This document shows positions 1-8,893 of a stretch of DNA of 14,762 nt, one piece after another. The stretch's first letter is position 1. Each line of letters opens with the position of its first letter. Both the position numbers and the translations under genes were made by a program. The notes beneath the pieces were generated by a model, which was given only the letters and a program-made list of their open reading frames with translations, made no database searches and had not been told where the DNA came from. The stretch is taken from assembly GCA_937899395.1 (NCBI GenBank), contig CALBPU010000081.1, positions 1-14,762 of the forward strand, given 5' to 3'. The DNA is from an uncultured Fretibacterium sp. (lineage in GTDB: Bacteria > Synergistota > Synergistia > Synergistales > Aminobacteriaceae).

Positions 1-3000
1 ATGAACGGCTCAAGTTTTAAGAACGTCATGAATCACGGCGGAAACGCTTTCATGAGTACGGCTTTATATTCAAGGCTCGCAGGCTCTGTAAACGAATCCG
101 CTGTTCCATATGGTAAACAACCCTCGAAAAAAACTCCTGAAGAATATACAAGAGTATTAAGGCTCAGGGAAGTTTTTTATCTCAGCGACACAAGCGACGT
201 TGACAATATTAACGACAGTTCATCAGCCCGTTCCAGAGTAAAACAGAGAATTGTTGATAATGGCGGTGTAATGGCAAGCTACAAACATGACAAAAATTAT
301 TATCAGACAACCGATTCAAACGGGACTTCGTATTATGCTACATCAGCAAGTGAAGGGCACGCAATATTATTAATCGGTTGGGACGATAATTATTCCGCAA
401 GCAACTTCAAAGTTAATCCCGGAATTAACGGAGCATGGCTCGCAAAAAATTCTTGGGGAACTGATTGGGGAACGGACGGTTATATCTGGATTTCCTACAA
501 ACAAAATTTAACAGGCGGTGCAGCGTTTGTTGTTGAAGAAGCCGATTCAAGCATGAAAGTTTATGATTATGATCCTTTAGGCTGGTGTAATTCATGGGGA
601 TATTCGAGCGTTTCAAATATATATTTCGCAAATGTCTTCAAGTCTGAACGAAACGAAACTCTCAAAGAAGTCGGTTTTTATACACCTGACAACAATATCA
701 ATTATGAAATTAATGTTTACATAATGTCCTCAATGCCTTCATCAAGTCCGATAAAAGGTTCTTCAGTTTCCTCAACTTCAGGAACAATTCCGTGCGCAGG
801 CTATCACACCGTAACTCTTAACACCCCTGTAGGACTTTCAACAGGCCAATATTTTTCAGTCGTAATAAAATTTAACGGTTATTCTTACGCTGCTGTTGAG
901 AGATATACATCGGATTATTCACCGAGCGTAAAAATTGAGGAAGGAAGTTTCTTTTCATATAACGGCTCAAATTGGGTTACAGGAGCTTCAACAAGTCAAA
1001 ATGCCTGCGTCAAAGCCTTCACTGTTTCAGGTTCTTCAACACCTGTTAAGCCCGCTATATTAACTGATTATCCGCCCGACGGATTTGTAAATTTAAGTTA
1101 TTCTTCAACAATAATTGCGAGCGGTTCAGGCCCTATGACTTGGAGTATGTCGGGAAATTTTCCTTCAGGACTTTCCATTAATTCAGGCACGGGAGAAATT
1201 TCAGGCACTCCGACTAAGGCAGGCAATTTCACTTTTACCGTTAAGGTTGAAAACAGTGCCGGTTCAGATTCAAAATCTTTTACGATGAATATTTGGGACG
1301 AAATCAAAATAGCTCAAACTGAATTTACGGGTTATTATGACGTTGATTTCAGTGAGACATTAAAACTTTCAAGCGGTACTCCGTTATCGTGGAGCATTTC
1401 GGGAAAATTGCCGAAAGGTTTAACATTTGATGAAAGCACTGCAAAAATTTCGGGCACTCCGAAGCAAACAGGAACATTTACTCCTAAAATCACAGCGGAA
1501 CTTTCATCGGGAAAATTAACGGCGACTCTGAAAATCGTAATCACTAAACCCGTCAAACCTTCCGTAAGTCTTTCAAAATTTCCAGACGGCAATATTAACA
1601 AACCCTACACTGCAACACTTACGTTAAAAGGCACAACACCCATAACTTTAAGTGCTTCAGGTTATCCTAACGGTTTGAATTTTAATGCTTCAACAGGAAC
1701 TTTAAGCGGCACTCCGACCGAAGCAGGGAATTTTACGGTTAAAATTACACTCGAAAATCTTGCAACTGAAATTGCAGGCGGAACACCCGTAACAAAAAAT
1801 TTGAAGCTGAAAATCAATGCCGTTATTCCCGTAATAAAAACTCCTTCAAAACTTGCTGACGGAATTTGTGATGAAGAATATTCAAGCGTTCAATTTGAAA
1901 CATCGGCAGGAACAGATCCGATTACTTGGAAAGCTACAGGTCTTCCAAAAGGAATGTCGTTAAGTCAAGAGGGTATTTTGTCAGGCACTCCGACTAAAGC
2001 AGGAAGTTTTAATATTACTCTTACTGCTTCAAATTTAGGCGGCAAAACTTCATTGAAAGTTCCTTTAACGATTTTGCAAAAACCTTATACAACTACAAAG
2101 AAACTTTCAAACGCTACTACGGATAAAAGTTATAAGGCAAATATTGTCGGAAAAGGTACAACGCCGATTAAGTGGAAAATTTCAGGCTTGCCTTCAACAC
2201 TTTCGTACAGTGTGAATTCAGACGGAACTACAGCAACAATAACAGGAACTCCTATAGTGAATGCTGATTATAATGTTGAAGTAACTATGACTAATGAAGC
2301 AGGGACTTCGACAGCTTCATTTACTCTAACGGTGAACGGAGTTAAACCGAAAATCACGGCCTCGTTAGCAGCAGCTAAGGTCGGTTCAAATTATAACGGC
2401 AGCAAAATTTCGATAATCGGAACAAAGCCCATGACAATTTCGTGCGCAATCCCTGATGCAAGCCAAGAGAAATTCGGAATAACGAAACTTGAAGATATAG
2501 GCTTAAAATTTACGGCAAATTCTTCAACAGGTGTTGCAAGTATTACAGGTACACCTACGATAGGCGTTAAGTCTTTACCGATTGCAATAACTGCGGAAAA
2601 TTCACTCGGAACTGTTACGAAGAAAATATCGTTTACTGTTAATGTAGTTAAACCTGCGTTCGTACTTCCTGACAGAAATTCAACGACAACAATTAATGCC
2701 GCAACAGACAGCAGCGTGAGCATTAAATTTGAAGTAACTGGAACGAAAAACATAACCTTCAGCATGAATAAAGTAAACGGATATTCTTTAACTCAAACGG
2801 GAGACAAAACATCCGTTGTTACGGGCACAACATCTTCAAAGGCAGGCAAGACAACTTTGAGGATAACGGCAACAAATTCAACGGGAAAAGCTACAAAGAC
2901 GGTTGTTATTCAGACTACCGCAAAATCTTCGGCAACAAAAGACGGTAATACATTCACCACAAAATCATGCGAAACTTCCGAAGCTTCTTTGAACATAATT

Positions 3001-3336
3001 AAAACTCGAACATTATCGTCATTGAGCAGGAATTTTATTTCTGAACTTGAAAATGAAGGTTACAAAATTGCTGCGGTGCTTCCTGAAGTAAGTGTTAATG
3101 AAAGCGGAATGTACGAATTTGATTTTATAATTGACGAAGAGATTGAGACCGGGAAAAAATTAATCTGGTTCGCATTCCCTGACAAAGAACCTTCAGACGA
3201 TGATGAAATAGCGGAATTTTACGACATCGAAGGAGCAGAGATCGAAAATGTTCCTGATAATCATTGCGCGACAGTTTCAGCATGGCTCAATGAGGGTATA
3301 ATTTACTCACCAATAATAACGGTGAAAGGCGATTAA
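1..3336 (+). CDS. Secreted C1-family (papain-like) cysteine peptidase with lectin-like domain and seven putative-Ig repeats, 5' partial
   Basis: This is the 3' part of a large extracellular peptidase; 1111 residues are visible. The ATG at position 1 is probably internal, because the signal peptide and the catalytic Cys block (usually within a CWAF-type motif) are absent. The sequence opens in the stretch that normally follows that block (NHGGNAFMSTA). The visible catalytic residues are His120 in EGHAILLIGW and Asn150 in LAKNSWGTDWG, the classic C1A His and Asn motifs. Residues about 185-345 resemble the lectin-like domain found after such peptidases. Residues 351-971 form seven putative-Ig repeats. 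Residues about 972-1111 are an acidic C-terminal domain. The protein ends in PIITVKGD, with no hydrophobic helix, LPXTG or Synergist-CTERM-like tail, so it looks released or anchored by other means. It probably degrades or binds extracellular protein or glycan-rich material. murJ follows after 4 bases, suggesting co-transcription. The peptidase call is confident; the substrate is unknown. Confidence 0.88.
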   Translation: MNGSSFKNVMNHGGNAFMSTALYSRLAGSVNESAVPYGKQPSKKTPEEYTRVLRLREVFYLSDTSDVDNINDSSSARSRVKQRIVDNGGVMASYKHDKNYYQTTDSNGTSYYATSASEGHAILLIGWDDNYSASNFKVNPGINGAWLAKNSWGTDWGTDGYIWISYKQNLTGGAAFVVEEADSSMKVYDYDPLGWCNSWGYSSVSNIYFANVFKSERNETLKEVGFYTPDNNINYEINVYIMSSMPSSSPIKGSSVSSTSGTIPCAGYHTVTLNTPVGLSTGQYFSVVIKFNGYSYAAVERYTSDYSPSVKIEEGSFFSYNGSNWVTGASTSQNACVKAFTVSGSSTPVKPAILTDYPPDGFVNLSYSSTIIASGSGPMTWSMSGNFPSGLSINSGTGEISGTPTKAGNFTFTVKVENSAGSDSKSFTMNIWDEIKIAQTEFTGYYDVDFSETLKLSSGTPLSWSISGKLPKGLTFDESTAKISGTPKQTGTFTPKITAELSSGKLTATLKIVITKPVKPSVSLSKFPDGNINKPYTATLTLKGTTPITLSASGYPNGLNFNASTGTLSGTPTEAGNFTVKITLENLATEIAGGTPVTKNLKLKINAVIPVIKTPSKLADGICDEEYSSVQFETSAGTDPITWKATGLPKGMSLSQEGILSGTPTKAGSFNITLTASNLGGKTSLKVPLTILQKPYTTTKKLSNATTDKSYKANIVGKGTTPIKWKISGLPSTLSYSVNSDGTTATITGTPIVNADYNVEVTMTNEAGTSTASFTLTVNGVKPKITASLAAAKVGSNYNGSKISIIGTKPMTISCAIPDASQEKFGITKLEDIGLKFTANSSTGVASITGTPTIGVKSLPIAITAENSLGTVTKKISFTVNVVKPAFVLPDRNSTTTINAATDSSVSIKFEVTGTKNITFSMNKVNGYSLTQTGDKTSVVTGTTSSKAGKTTLRITATNSTGKATKTVVIQTTAKSSATKDGNTFTTKSCETSEASLNIIKTRTLSSLSRNFISELENEGYKIAAVLPEVSVNESGMYEFDFIIDEEIETGKKLIWFAFPDKEPSDDDEIAEFYDIEGAEIENVPDNHCATVSAWLNEGIIYSPIITVKGD
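1051..2913 (+). repeat. Seven tandem putative-Ig (He_PIG-like) repeats inside the peptidase gene
   Basis: Seven units of about 78-98 residues occupy roughly residues 351-432, 433-515, 520-606, 610-690, 695-778, 783-880 and 885-971. Each carries the pattern P(I/M)TW..SG.LP.GL......G..SGTP..AG.F......N..G. The SGTP turn appears as SGTP in units 1-4 and TGTP in units 5-6, and has degraded to TGTT in unit 7. Units 1 and 4 are nearly identical at DNA level around the turn (near 1203 and 1984), while the others have diverged. Such arrays usually act as stalks or carbohydrate/protein-binding spacers on secreted bacterial proteins. Confidence 0.8.
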
Positions 3337-3340
3337 AATT

Positions 3341-4900
3341 TTGCAAAACGAAAAAATAAATTCATCAAATGCTTCAATGATTAAACACGCGGTTATGATG
3401 ATGTTCGGAACATTATTAAGCCGCGTGTTAGGTTTAGCGCGTGAAGTTTTAGTGGCTGCATTTTTCGGAGCAACTAAGAGCATGGACGCTTTTAATATTG
3501 CTTATACTCTGTCGAATTTGCTGCGTCAGTTATTAGCAGAGGGAGCATTATCGGCGGCATTTGTTCCTGTATTCTCTCAAGCATTAACCAAGAGTCGGGA
3601 AAAAGCTCTTGCACTTGCACGCGGAACAATGACTGTATTGTTAATAATTACATGCGGAGTTGTATTAGTTGGAATATGGGGTGCACCGGGACTTGTAAAA
3701 GTTATGGCACCCGGATTTGATGAAGCCAGCCATAATATAGCTGTTAAATTGACGCAATATATGTTTCCGTTTTTGATATTCATTTCGTTAGAGGCTTTGA
3801 CAATGGGAGAACTTAACAGTCTCGGTTCGTTTTTTATTCCGGCATTGTCTCCTGCATTCAGCAATCTTGTGTTCATAGTTACAGCTCCGTTTTTTGCTGC
3901 GAAATTCGGGGTATACGGTTTAGCATTGTCAGTTTTGTGCGGCGGCTTTGCTCATTTTATGACGCAATGGTTATGGAGCTTCAAAATGAAAGCTGTACTT
4001 TATCCGGCACGACCGAATTTGAAAGACCCTGACTTAAAACGAATCATGAAATTATTTTTGCCGTATGCAGCAGGATTATCGTTAAATCAAATTAACCCTG
4101 TTATAAGCAGAATGTTAGGTTCATTTTTGGAGGAAGGAAGCATTTCGGTTTTGAATTACTCGAACAGAATTTTGCAGCTTCCTTTAGGATTATTTGTTAT
4201 AGCTATTTCGCAAGCTGTATTGCCTCAATTATCACGAGCCGAAAATGACGATGAATTTATTGACACATTAAGACAGGCGATAAGGTTTGCATTGTTTGTA
4301 GTGTTGCCTGCGTCGTTAGGAGCTATAGAACTTTCGAGCCAATTTGTTCATTTGATATTTGTTCGAGGAGAATTTAATTCGTGGGCATGGGGTGCAACAA
4401 CATCATGTTTAGCGTTAAGTATGTTAGGACTTCCGGGAATGGCATGTTCTACTGTCGTAATGCGGGCACTTTATGCTTTATCAATGCCTCATGAGGCTTT
4501 CAAAGTTACGGGCTTCAGCGTTTTATCAACGGCGGTTTTGTCGTTATTGCTTGTTTATCCGATGGGTTATAACGGTCTTGCGTTAGCTCCCGGAATAGCG
4601 TTCACGTTATCGGGATTTTTGGGAATGTATTACGTGCGAAAAAAATTGAACAAGCCTTTGAAAATTATCACGAAAAAAATATTAGGCGATTATTTCATTG
4701 CATTAACGATTCTTGATGTAACGATTGTAATTTATAAATTTTTATGGCCATATAATACCGGTGCAAGAATTTATGTGCGTGCTTCGTGGTGCTTCATCAT
4801 AATAATTTTGAGCGCGATAACATATTCGATTTTTACGTTTAAGATGAAATTTGACGAATGGAATTTATTGAAACAGGCATTCAGGAAGAAAAAGAAATAA
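3341..4900 (+). CDS. murJ: Lipid II flippase MurJ (MviN family)
   Basis: This polytopic inner-membrane protein flips lipid-linked peptidoglycan precursor (lipid II) to the outer face of the membrane. Its 519 residues match the family size (about 510), and hydrophobic segments run throughout, consistent with the 14-helix MOP fold. The N-terminal signature is clear: LSRVLGLAREV, then SMDAFNIA, then NLLRQLLAEGALSAAFVPVF. Arg28, Arg34, Asp49 and Arg62 fall where E. coli MurJ has its essential Arg18, Arg24, Asp39 and Arg52, a constant offset of ten. The start is TTG at 3341, four bases after the peptidase stop. A weak AAAGG lies about 12 bases upstream. An in-frame ATG at 3377 (residue 13) is the alternative, but it has no visible ribosome binding site. 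Identification is firm; the exact start is less certain. Confidence 0.95.
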   Translation: MQNEKINSSNASMIKHAVMMMFGTLLSRVLGLAREVLVAAFFGATKSMDAFNIAYTLSNLLRQLLAEGALSAAFVPVFSQALTKSREKALALARGTMTVLLIITCGVVLVGIWGAPGLVKVMAPGFDEASHNIAVKLTQYMFPFLIFISLEALTMGELNSLGSFFIPALSPAFSNLVFIVTAPFFAAKFGVYGLALSVLCGGFAHFMTQWLWSFKMKAVLYPARPNLKDPDLKRIMKLFLPYAAGLSLNQINPVISRMLGSFLEEGSISVLNYSNRILQLPLGLFVIAISQAVLPQLSRAENDDEFIDTLRQAIRFALFVVLPASLGAIELSSQFVHLIFVRGEFNSWAWGATTSCLALSMLGLPGMACSTVVMRALYALSMPHEAFKVTGFSVLSTAVLSLLLVYPMGYNGLALAPGIAFTLSGFLGMYYVRKKLNKPLKIITKKILGDYFIALTILDVTIVIYKFLWPYNTGARIYVRASWCFIIIILSAITYSIFTFKMKFDEWNLLKQAFRKKKK

Positions 4901-4948
4901 AAAAATTCCCCTTGCAATAAACCAATAAACAAGGGGAATAATAAAATA
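4898..4948. terminator. Bidirectional intrinsic terminator between murJ and gudD
   Basis: A perfect 9-bp stem TTCCCCTTG (4906-4914) pairs with CAAGGGGAA (4930-4938) around a 15-base loop. On the minus strand the stem is followed directly by a run of seven T residues (A-run at 4899-4905), a good terminator for the gudD transcript. On the plus strand it is followed by an AT-rich tract with TATTTT, weaker but usable for murJ. Its place between two convergent genes supports a shared role. Confidence 0.8.
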
Positions 4949-4950
4949 TT

Positions 4951-6303
4951 TTATCGAACTAAACAAGGCTTCTTGCTGTCGAACTTCCAATTCGGAATTA
5001 AATATTGCATTGCTTCAGCGTCGTTTCTGTCATGTGAGGGCAATTTGTTATAAAGGGCGTTTGCCTCTTCAAGTTTTTTCATGTTAAGAGTAACACCCAA
5101 TCCGAATTTCTCAGGCACTTCGAGATAACCGTCAACGATTCTCGGAGCATCATCGAGTAAATTCTGACCGTCTTGCCAAATCCAATGTGTATCAAGAGCA
5201 GTCGGTTTTCCCGGAGCTGCTGCACCGACCTGAGCAAATGCCGCTAAAGTAATGTCGAAATGATTATTAGAATGGCTGCCCCATGTTAAGCCCCAATCAT
5301 TTAATAATTGAGCAATCCTTATTGAGCCTCCGAAGCCCCAGAAATGAGGGTCAGCTAAAACAATATCAACAGATTTTAATGCCGCTGAATGATAGAACTG
5401 CCGCCAATCTGTCGCAATCATATTTGTAGCTACTGGAAGTTTTACGGCGTTCTTAAATTCTGCCATAATTTCACGGCTTGAATAACCTGCTTCAGGGCCG
5501 CAAGGGTCTTCAATGTAAGTCAAAACATTTTCAAGAGGTTTGCAAAGCTCTATTGCTTCCGATAAACTCCATGCGCCGTTCGGATCGATATTAATTCGTC
5601 CGTTCGGGAAAGCTTTTTTCAAGGCACATACTGCTTTCATTTCTTCATGGCCGTCTAAAACCCCTCCTTTTAATTTGAAATTCCTGAAGCCGTATTTTTC
5701 ATGAAGGCATTGAGCCTGCTCAACAATTTTTTCGGGAGTAAGCATTTCGTTGCGCCTCATTTTGAACCATGAATCGGAACTTGAACTTTCATCAAGATAA
5801 TTTAATTTCGCTGCTTTGTTTTTGTCGCTGACGTAAAATAAATATCCGAGCGTTTCAACTTTGTCTCTTTGTTTTCCGTCTCCTAACAAATCACACATCT
5901 GAAGCCCTAATGCCTGTCCTAATAAATCAAGCAAAGCACATTCAATCGCCCATTCAGCTTTAACGACAAATTTTAATTTTGAAATATCTAAAGACTGAAT
6001 GCCTTCTCCGTCATCTTCTTTTGCACGTTTTGTGTGTTTGTGAATGGAATCTAAAATTCCCCGATATTTTCCGACAGGTTGACCTACAACTAAACTTTCA
6101 CAAGCTCTCAAAGCCTCGCAAGTATAATCGCCTCCGTGAATTTCTCCGATGCCTTGATGTCCTGCGCTGTCTTCCAGAATTACAATATTTCGTGTAAAAA
6201 ACGGTGCGTGCGCTCCCGATAACGTCATTAACATACTGTCATAACCTGCAACAGGTACGACCTTCATACTTTTTACGATAGGTGTTGAACCGTATTCACT
6301 CAT
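4951..6303 (-). CDS. gudD: D-glucarate dehydratase (enolase superfamily)
   Basis: This enzyme dehydrates D-glucarate (and usually L-idarate) to 5-keto-4-deoxy-D-glucarate, the first step of aldarate catabolism in the cytoplasm. At 450 residues it aligns from memory along nearly the whole of E. coli GudD (446 aa), from SGAHAPFFTRNIVI near the N-terminus to MQYLIPNW near the C-terminus. Catalytic residues appear at a constant offset of five: the KLK motif Lys210/Lys212 (E. coli 205/207), metal ligands Asp240, Glu265 and Asn294 (235, 260, 289), Asp318 (313) and the general acid/base His344 (339). The start ATG has AGGAGGG (6312-6318) eight bases upstream. It is the last gene of the tctBAC-gudD cluster, which points to an aldarate as the transported solute. 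Genes for the next pathway steps (GarL or KdgD) are not in the window. A GudX-like paralogue is unlikely because the catalytic set is complete. Confidence 0.95.
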   Translation of the reverse strand: MSEYGSTPIVKSMKVVPVAGYDSMLMTLSGAHAPFFTRNIVILEDSAGHQGIGEIHGGDYTCEALRACESLVVGQPVGKYRGILDSIHKHTKRAKEDDGEGIQSLDISKLKFVVKAEWAIECALLDLLGQALGLQMCDLLGDGKQRDKVETLGYLFYVSDKNKAAKLNYLDESSSSDSWFKMRRNEMLTPEKIVEQAQCLHEKYGFRNFKLKGGVLDGHEEMKAVCALKKAFPNGRINIDPNGAWSLSEAIELCKPLENVLTYIEDPCGPEAGYSSREIMAEFKNAVKLPVATNMIATDWRQFYHSAALKSVDIVLADPHFWGFGGSIRIAQLLNDWGLTWGSHSNNHFDITLAAFAQVGAAAPGKPTALDTHWIWQDGQNLLDDAPRIVDGYLEVPEKFGLGVTLNMKKLEEANALYNKLPSHDRNDAEAMQYLIPNWKFDSKKPCLVR

Positions 6304-6321
6304 AGAAATTTCCCTCCTGTG

Positions 6322-6354
6322 AAAAAAATAACCTGCCCTTTAAGGACAGGCTAT
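6322..6354 (-). terminator. Intercistronic intrinsic terminator or attenuator between tctC and gudD
   Basis: On the minus strand, CCTGTCCT pairs with AGGGCAGG around a TAA loop (plus-strand arms 6332-6339 and 6343-6350, one G-U pair). The stem can extend by about four further pairs into flanking AT sequence. It is followed by TTATTTTTTT (6322-6331) and then the gudD ribosome binding site. This is the structure of a Rho-independent terminator, lying inside the operon just after tctC. It would cut gudD expression relative to the transporter, or protect the 3' end of tctC mRNA. Confidence 0.7.
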
Positions 6355-6372
6355 CAAAATTTTTCTCCTTAA

Positions 6373-7314
6373 TTACTTTGCTAACTGATCCGCAATAGTC
6401 TTGAACGTGTTGAAATATTCTGCGTCATGCTTCTCTGAATCTGCTGCTGAGAGATAATAAGGCATCATTTCAACTTTACGTATTGCTTCAAGACATTCGG
6501 GATTCTTTTCCATTTCCTGAACGATGTTTTCATACCATGCGATAACTTCGTCAGGTGTTTCTTTCGGGAAATAGAACGAGAAATCGCAGTCAGGATATAC
6601 TAAATCAATTCCCTGTTCTTTGAATGTAGGAATGTCTTTGATTAATTCGTAACGTTCTGCGCTTGGCACTCCGAGTGCTACGAACTGGCCGCTCTCAAGA
6701 TAATCTTTGCAGTTAATATAGGCACCCGGCATCATGTCAACCTGTCCTGAAAGCATTCCGACGATTTTGTCAGAGTTTGAACCGTAATCAACTAAATCAA
6801 GTTCGATCCCTGCAAGTTCTTGGAACTTCAAAATTTCATAGTACGTGTAAGCTCCAACCTCTGTGCAAGCTACAAGTTCACCGGGTTTTTCTTTTGCGGC
6901 TTTAATGAACTCCTCAAGGTTTTTATATTTCTTGGGATTTACATAGAACTGCTGTGCAGGGTCTTTTGCGAATGTAGGACCAAGTTTGAATGCAGTGTAA
7001 TTATAATCCGTAATTCCAGCGACATTGGCAACGTTTACGAGATTATGGCCGTAAAGGAACGTGTGGCCGTCCGGAGCAGAAGCTCTTACTTGGTCAGCCG
7101 CAATCGAACCTGCTGCACCGTTTGCATTGACAACGATGAAATCACAGCCTGAAAGTTCTTTTGCATACTGTGCGAAAACTCTCGCGCTCAAGTCCGTATT
7201 ACCGCCAGCACCGGCAGGAACGATAATCGAAACGGTCGTTGTAGGTTTCCATTCGGCAAATGCACACGAAGCTACAACTAATACTGCGAACAAAGCTAAT
7301 AAAACTTTTTTCAT
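6373..7314 (-). CDS. tctC: TctC-family periplasmic substrate-binding protein of a tripartite tricarboxylate transporter
   Basis: This is the extracytoplasmic solute receptor that delivers ligand to the TctAB membrane pair. Its 313 residues are typical of the family (about 300-330). It opens with a signal peptide: MKK, a hydrophobic core, and a probable cleavage after AFA at residue 20. VASC at residues 14-17 also fits a lipobox, so a lipoprotein cannot be excluded. The mature protein shows the family glycine loop VPAGAGGNTDLSAR (32-45), which binds the carboxylate ligand, and an LVDYGSNSDKIVGMLSGQVDM-type stretch in the second lobe. The ribosome binding site AAGGAG (7328-7333) is about 13 bases from the ATG. 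TctC ligands vary widely (citrate, other carboxylates, terephthalate). Here the neighbouring gudD suggests glucarate or galactarate, which is inference. The symbol denotes the family, not proven citrate transport. Confidence 0.92.
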   Translation of the reverse strand: MKKVLLALFAVLVVASCAFAEWKPTTTVSIIVPAGAGGNTDLSARVFAQYAKELSGCDFIVVNANGAAGSIAADQVRASAPDGHTFLYGHNLVNVANVAGITDYNYTAFKLGPTFAKDPAQQFYVNPKKYKNLEEFIKAAKEKPGELVACTEVGAYTYYEILKFQELAGIELDLVDYGSNSDKIVGMLSGQVDMMPGAYINCKDYLESGQFVALGVPSAERYELIKDIPTFKEQGIDLVYPDCDFSFYFPKETPDEVIAWYENIVQEMEKNPECLEAIRKVEMMPYYLSAADSEKHDAEYFNTFKTIADQLAK

Positions 7315-7354
7315 AATAAAAAAACAACTCCTTAAAAATTTTAATTTAATTTAT

Positions 7355-7369
7355 CCCGCTTTTAACGGG
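7355..7369 (-). other. Small hairpin between tctA and tctC
   Basis: On the minus strand CCCGT pairs with GCGGG (last pair G-U) around a TAAAA loop, in the 68-base gap between the tctA stop and the tctC start. No T-run follows directly, only an AT-rich tract before the tctC ribosome binding site. It is more likely an mRNA processing or stability element than a terminator, and it may be chance. Confidence 0.3.
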
Positions 7370-7382
7370 TCAAATCACAAAA

Positions 7383-8879
7383 TTATTTTACTGCGGCTTT
7401 TTTTGCTCTGATTTCCTTATAGAGCGACCACAAAATTACTGCTACTGCGATTGCAAAAAACGCACAGAAAATCGGTCTGTTGAAAAATGCTCCGAAAGTC
7501 TTGAACCTCATTAAACCCCTTCGCAAATATTCTTCAGTCATTCTTCCGATTAAGAAACATAAAACAAACGGTGTTGTAGGCAATTTGAATTTATGATAAA
7601 GATAACCGATTACTCCGAATACTACGATTGATTGAACGTCAAAAATTCTGTTGTTAGTTGCATAAGCTCCTACGGCACATAAAACTAATATTAACGGTAA
7701 CAAAACATGCTTCGGAACTTTGAGAATCTGAACGAAGGCTTTAATACAAGTCCATTCGACTATGAGCATTATTAAAGCACAAATCATGCACGCAGCAAAA
7801 ATTCCGTAAACTACATCGGCATTTTTCACAAAAAGCAAAGGCCCTGCGCTTAAACCGTGAATTAAAAATCCTCCGAGCATCATCGCCGTAACTCCGTCTC
7901 CGGGTATTCCTAAAACTAATAACGGTATCATTGCTCCTCCGATTGTAGCGTTATTTGCGCATTCAGTTGCAACAATTCCTTCAGGCTCTCCCTGTCCGAA
8001 TGTCTCAGGGTGTGATGACATGTTTTTAGCTGTAACATAAGACAACATTCCTGACGTTGAACCGCCGATACCGGGCAAAATTCCTATTCCGGTTCCGATT
8101 ATTGCGGCTCTTATTGCTCCGGGAATCCATTTGAAAAATTCACCGACTGAAAATCCGAAACCGCGAACTTTTTTCACGGGCACTGTCTTAATTCCCTGTC
8201 CTATTGTTTCAGCACTGACTAAAATATCAGCTACTGCGAAAATTCCTATTAATGTTGTAAGTGTGTTAAAGCCTCCGCGCATTTCGGAAATTCCGAACGT
8301 AAATCTCGCTGTACCGTCAATAGGTGCAAGTCCGACTAATGCGAATATAAGCCCTAACATTCCTGCCAATAATCCTTTAACCATATTTCCTGATGAAAGT
8401 ACTGCGACCATTGTTAAAGCGAAGAAACATATTCCGAAATTGTCAGGTGCGGCAAATTTCAACGCTACATCAGCAAGCCAAGGTGCAAAGAAAGTTAAAA
8501 TTACAAACGAAAAAATTGAACCTAAGAATGAAAATACAATTCCAACTCCAAGAGCCTTCATTGCTTCACCCTTTTGAGCCATCGGGTAACCGTCAAAGGT
8601 CGTTGCTATTGATGAAGCAGTGCCGGGCATATTCAGGAGTATCGCTGAAATTAATCCGCCCGAAATTCCTCCGATGTAAACAGCTACCAAAACATTCATT
8701 CCTAGCGATGAACTCATGCTGAAAGTTAAAGGCAGCATTAAAGCAACAGCCATTGAAGCACTTAAACCGGGAATTGAACCGAAAATAATTCCTATGGCAA
8801 CTCCCGCAATCATTAACAATAATGAAGTCGGTTCACAAACTCTTAAAGCAGCAGCACCGAGTTGTCCTAAAGCTCCCAT
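7383..8879 (-). CDS. tctA: TctA-family large permease of a tripartite tricarboxylate transporter
   Basis: This is the large membrane subunit that forms the translocation path of a secondary, ion-driven, binding-protein-dependent transporter. Its 498 residues and roughly 12 hydrophobic helices match TctA. Family signatures are GIIFGSIPGLSASMAVALML (30-49) and NMPGTASSIATTFDGYP (83-99). A related second copy, GTGIGILPGIGGSTSG, followed by GIPGDGVTAMM, reflects the internal repeat of the fold. The ATG is preceded by a strong AGGAGG (8888-8893) that overlaps the tctB stop codon, with only 12 bases between the genes, so translation is probably coupled to tctB. The gene-order neighbours tctB and tctC complete the system. 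The substrate is not readable from this subunit. Confidence 0.95.
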   Translation of the reverse strand: MGALGQLGAAALRVCEPTSLLLMIAGVAIGIIFGSIPGLSASMAVALMLPLTFSMSSSLGMNVLVAVYIGGISGGLISAILLNMPGTASSIATTFDGYPMAQKGEAMKALGVGIVFSFLGSIFSFVILTFFAPWLADVALKFAAPDNFGICFFALTMVAVLSSGNMVKGLLAGMLGLIFALVGLAPIDGTARFTFGISEMRGGFNTLTTLIGIFAVADILVSAETIGQGIKTVPVKKVRGFGFSVGEFFKWIPGAIRAAIIGTGIGILPGIGGSTSGMLSYVTAKNMSSHPETFGQGEPEGIVATECANNATIGGAMIPLLVLGIPGDGVTAMMLGGFLIHGLSAGPLLFVKNADVVYGIFAACMICALIMLIVEWTCIKAFVQILKVPKHVLLPLILVLCAVGAYATNNRIFDVQSIVVFGVIGYLYHKFKLPTTPFVLCFLIGRMTEEYLRRGLMRFKTFGAFFNRPIFCAFFAIAVAVILWSLYKEIRAKKAAVK

Positions 8880-8884
8880 AAACT

Positions 8885-8893
8885 ACACCTCCT
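8885..8893 (-). promoter_or_regulatory. tctA ribosome binding site overlapping the tctB stop codon
   Basis: On the minus strand AGGAGGTGT begins inside the tctB stop codon (TAG at 8894-8892) and lies five bases before the tctA ATG, eight bases counted from the AGGAGG core. The arrangement suggests that ribosomes finishing tctB start tctA. Confidence 0.7.

Noticed and set aside
1051..2913. The repeated segments considered as a CRISPR-like or mobile repeat array
   Set aside because: The repeats are in frame, protein-level and diverged at DNA level, with units of about 80-100 codons. They are a domain array within one gene.
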